In this document: one piece after another, positions 45,631-45,716 of the stretch
Layout of the letters: the number at the start of each line of letters is the position of its first letter
How positions within the stretch are numbered: the stretch's first letter is position 1
Origin: a virus
Length of the DNA: 45,716 bases
Strand: one strand, 5' to 3'
Virus record (IMG/VR): IMGVR_UViG_3300014050_000046
Coordinates: 1 to 45,716 of that record
Made by a program: the position numbers and the translations under genes
The notes under the pieces: generated by a model
Told to the model about the DNA's origin: nothing
Seen by the model: the letters and a program-made list of their open reading frames with translations, nothing else
Databases searched by the model: none

Positions 45631-45716
45631 TTCACCATAATCATGGATGGTTATGCCCCCTTTAAGGGGGGGGGGGGGGGGGGGGGAGGGAGTATGTGGG
45701 GGGAAAGCAGCACGAC
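45631..45716. other. Right-edge sequence with 21-G run
   Basis: No gene is visible here. A run of 21 G (45666-45686) is followed by G-rich sequence. CCCCC-TTTAA-GGGGG (45656-45670) forms a small hairpin at its start. Such a run at a contig end is typical of a read artefact, so the last ~50 bases should be treated with caution. Confidence 0.6.

Noticed and set aside
45446-45640. 64-codon plus-strand frame in the replication control region
   Set aside because: It crosses the promoter, palindrome and repeats, has no convincing binding site and resembles no regulator.

Overview
The window is a nearly complete genome, or long contig, of a tailed temperate phage or prophage. It carries a full virion module of the HK97-fold, long-tail (siphovirus-like) type: large terminase, a portal fused to a MuF-type domain, prohead protease, capsid, head-tail connectors, tail tube, a frameshifted tail chaperone pair, tape measure, tail-tip proteins and fibres. 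It also has a tyrosine integrase beside an attP that contains the 3' half of a tRNA-Arg(UCU) gene, and a replication cassette of initiator, DnaC-like loader and DnaB-like helicase. Almost every gene is on the minus strand. Genes commonly overlap by ATGA/GTGA/TTGA junctions, so long co-transcribed runs are likely. Base composition is moderately GC-rich. The host is a bacterium, probably Gram-negative (a secreted trypsin-like enzyme has an ordinary signal peptide), but it cannot be named from this sequence.

Read in the transcription direction (right to left). Positions 45.7-45.28 kb: a control region with a good promoter overlapped by a palindrome, inverted repeats, 10-bp tandem repeats and a terminator-like attenuator. 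45.28-41.1 kb: initiator (with four 12-bp tandem repeats beside an AT-rich block inside it, a likely origin), loader, helicase, HNH nuclease and small genes. 40.97-40.28 kb: two excisionase-like helix-turn-helix proteins. 40.2-38.79 kb: integrase, attP and repeated arm-type sites. 38.78-36.6 kb: nine tightly packed small early genes, two of them single-pass membrane proteins.

36.4-30.3 kb: a plus-strand secreted serine protease with its own terminator, then minus-strand genes for a small-terminase-like protein, a ParB-methyltransferase fusion, a sigma-70-like protein, a GcrA-like helix-turn-helix protein and other small regulators. 30.3-21.3 kb: phosphoesterase, metallopeptidase, a small membrane protein, TerL, portal-MuF, protease, capsid and two post-capsid genes. 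21.2-15.7 kb: two very large repetitive appendage proteins. 15.65-14.9 kb: a plus-strand family-16-type (protein lysine) methyltransferase inserted in the structural cluster. 14.7-0.2 kb: connectors, tail completion, tail tube, G/GT chaperones, tape measure, tail-tip/hub and a terminal fibre.

Intrinsic terminators directly after the capsid and tail-tube genes suggest that these abundant products are made in excess over their downstream neighbours. No endolysin and no CI-type repressor could be recognised. The left edge cuts an open frame, so a lysis cassette could lie beyond it. The right edge ends in a 21-G run that may be a sequencing artefact.
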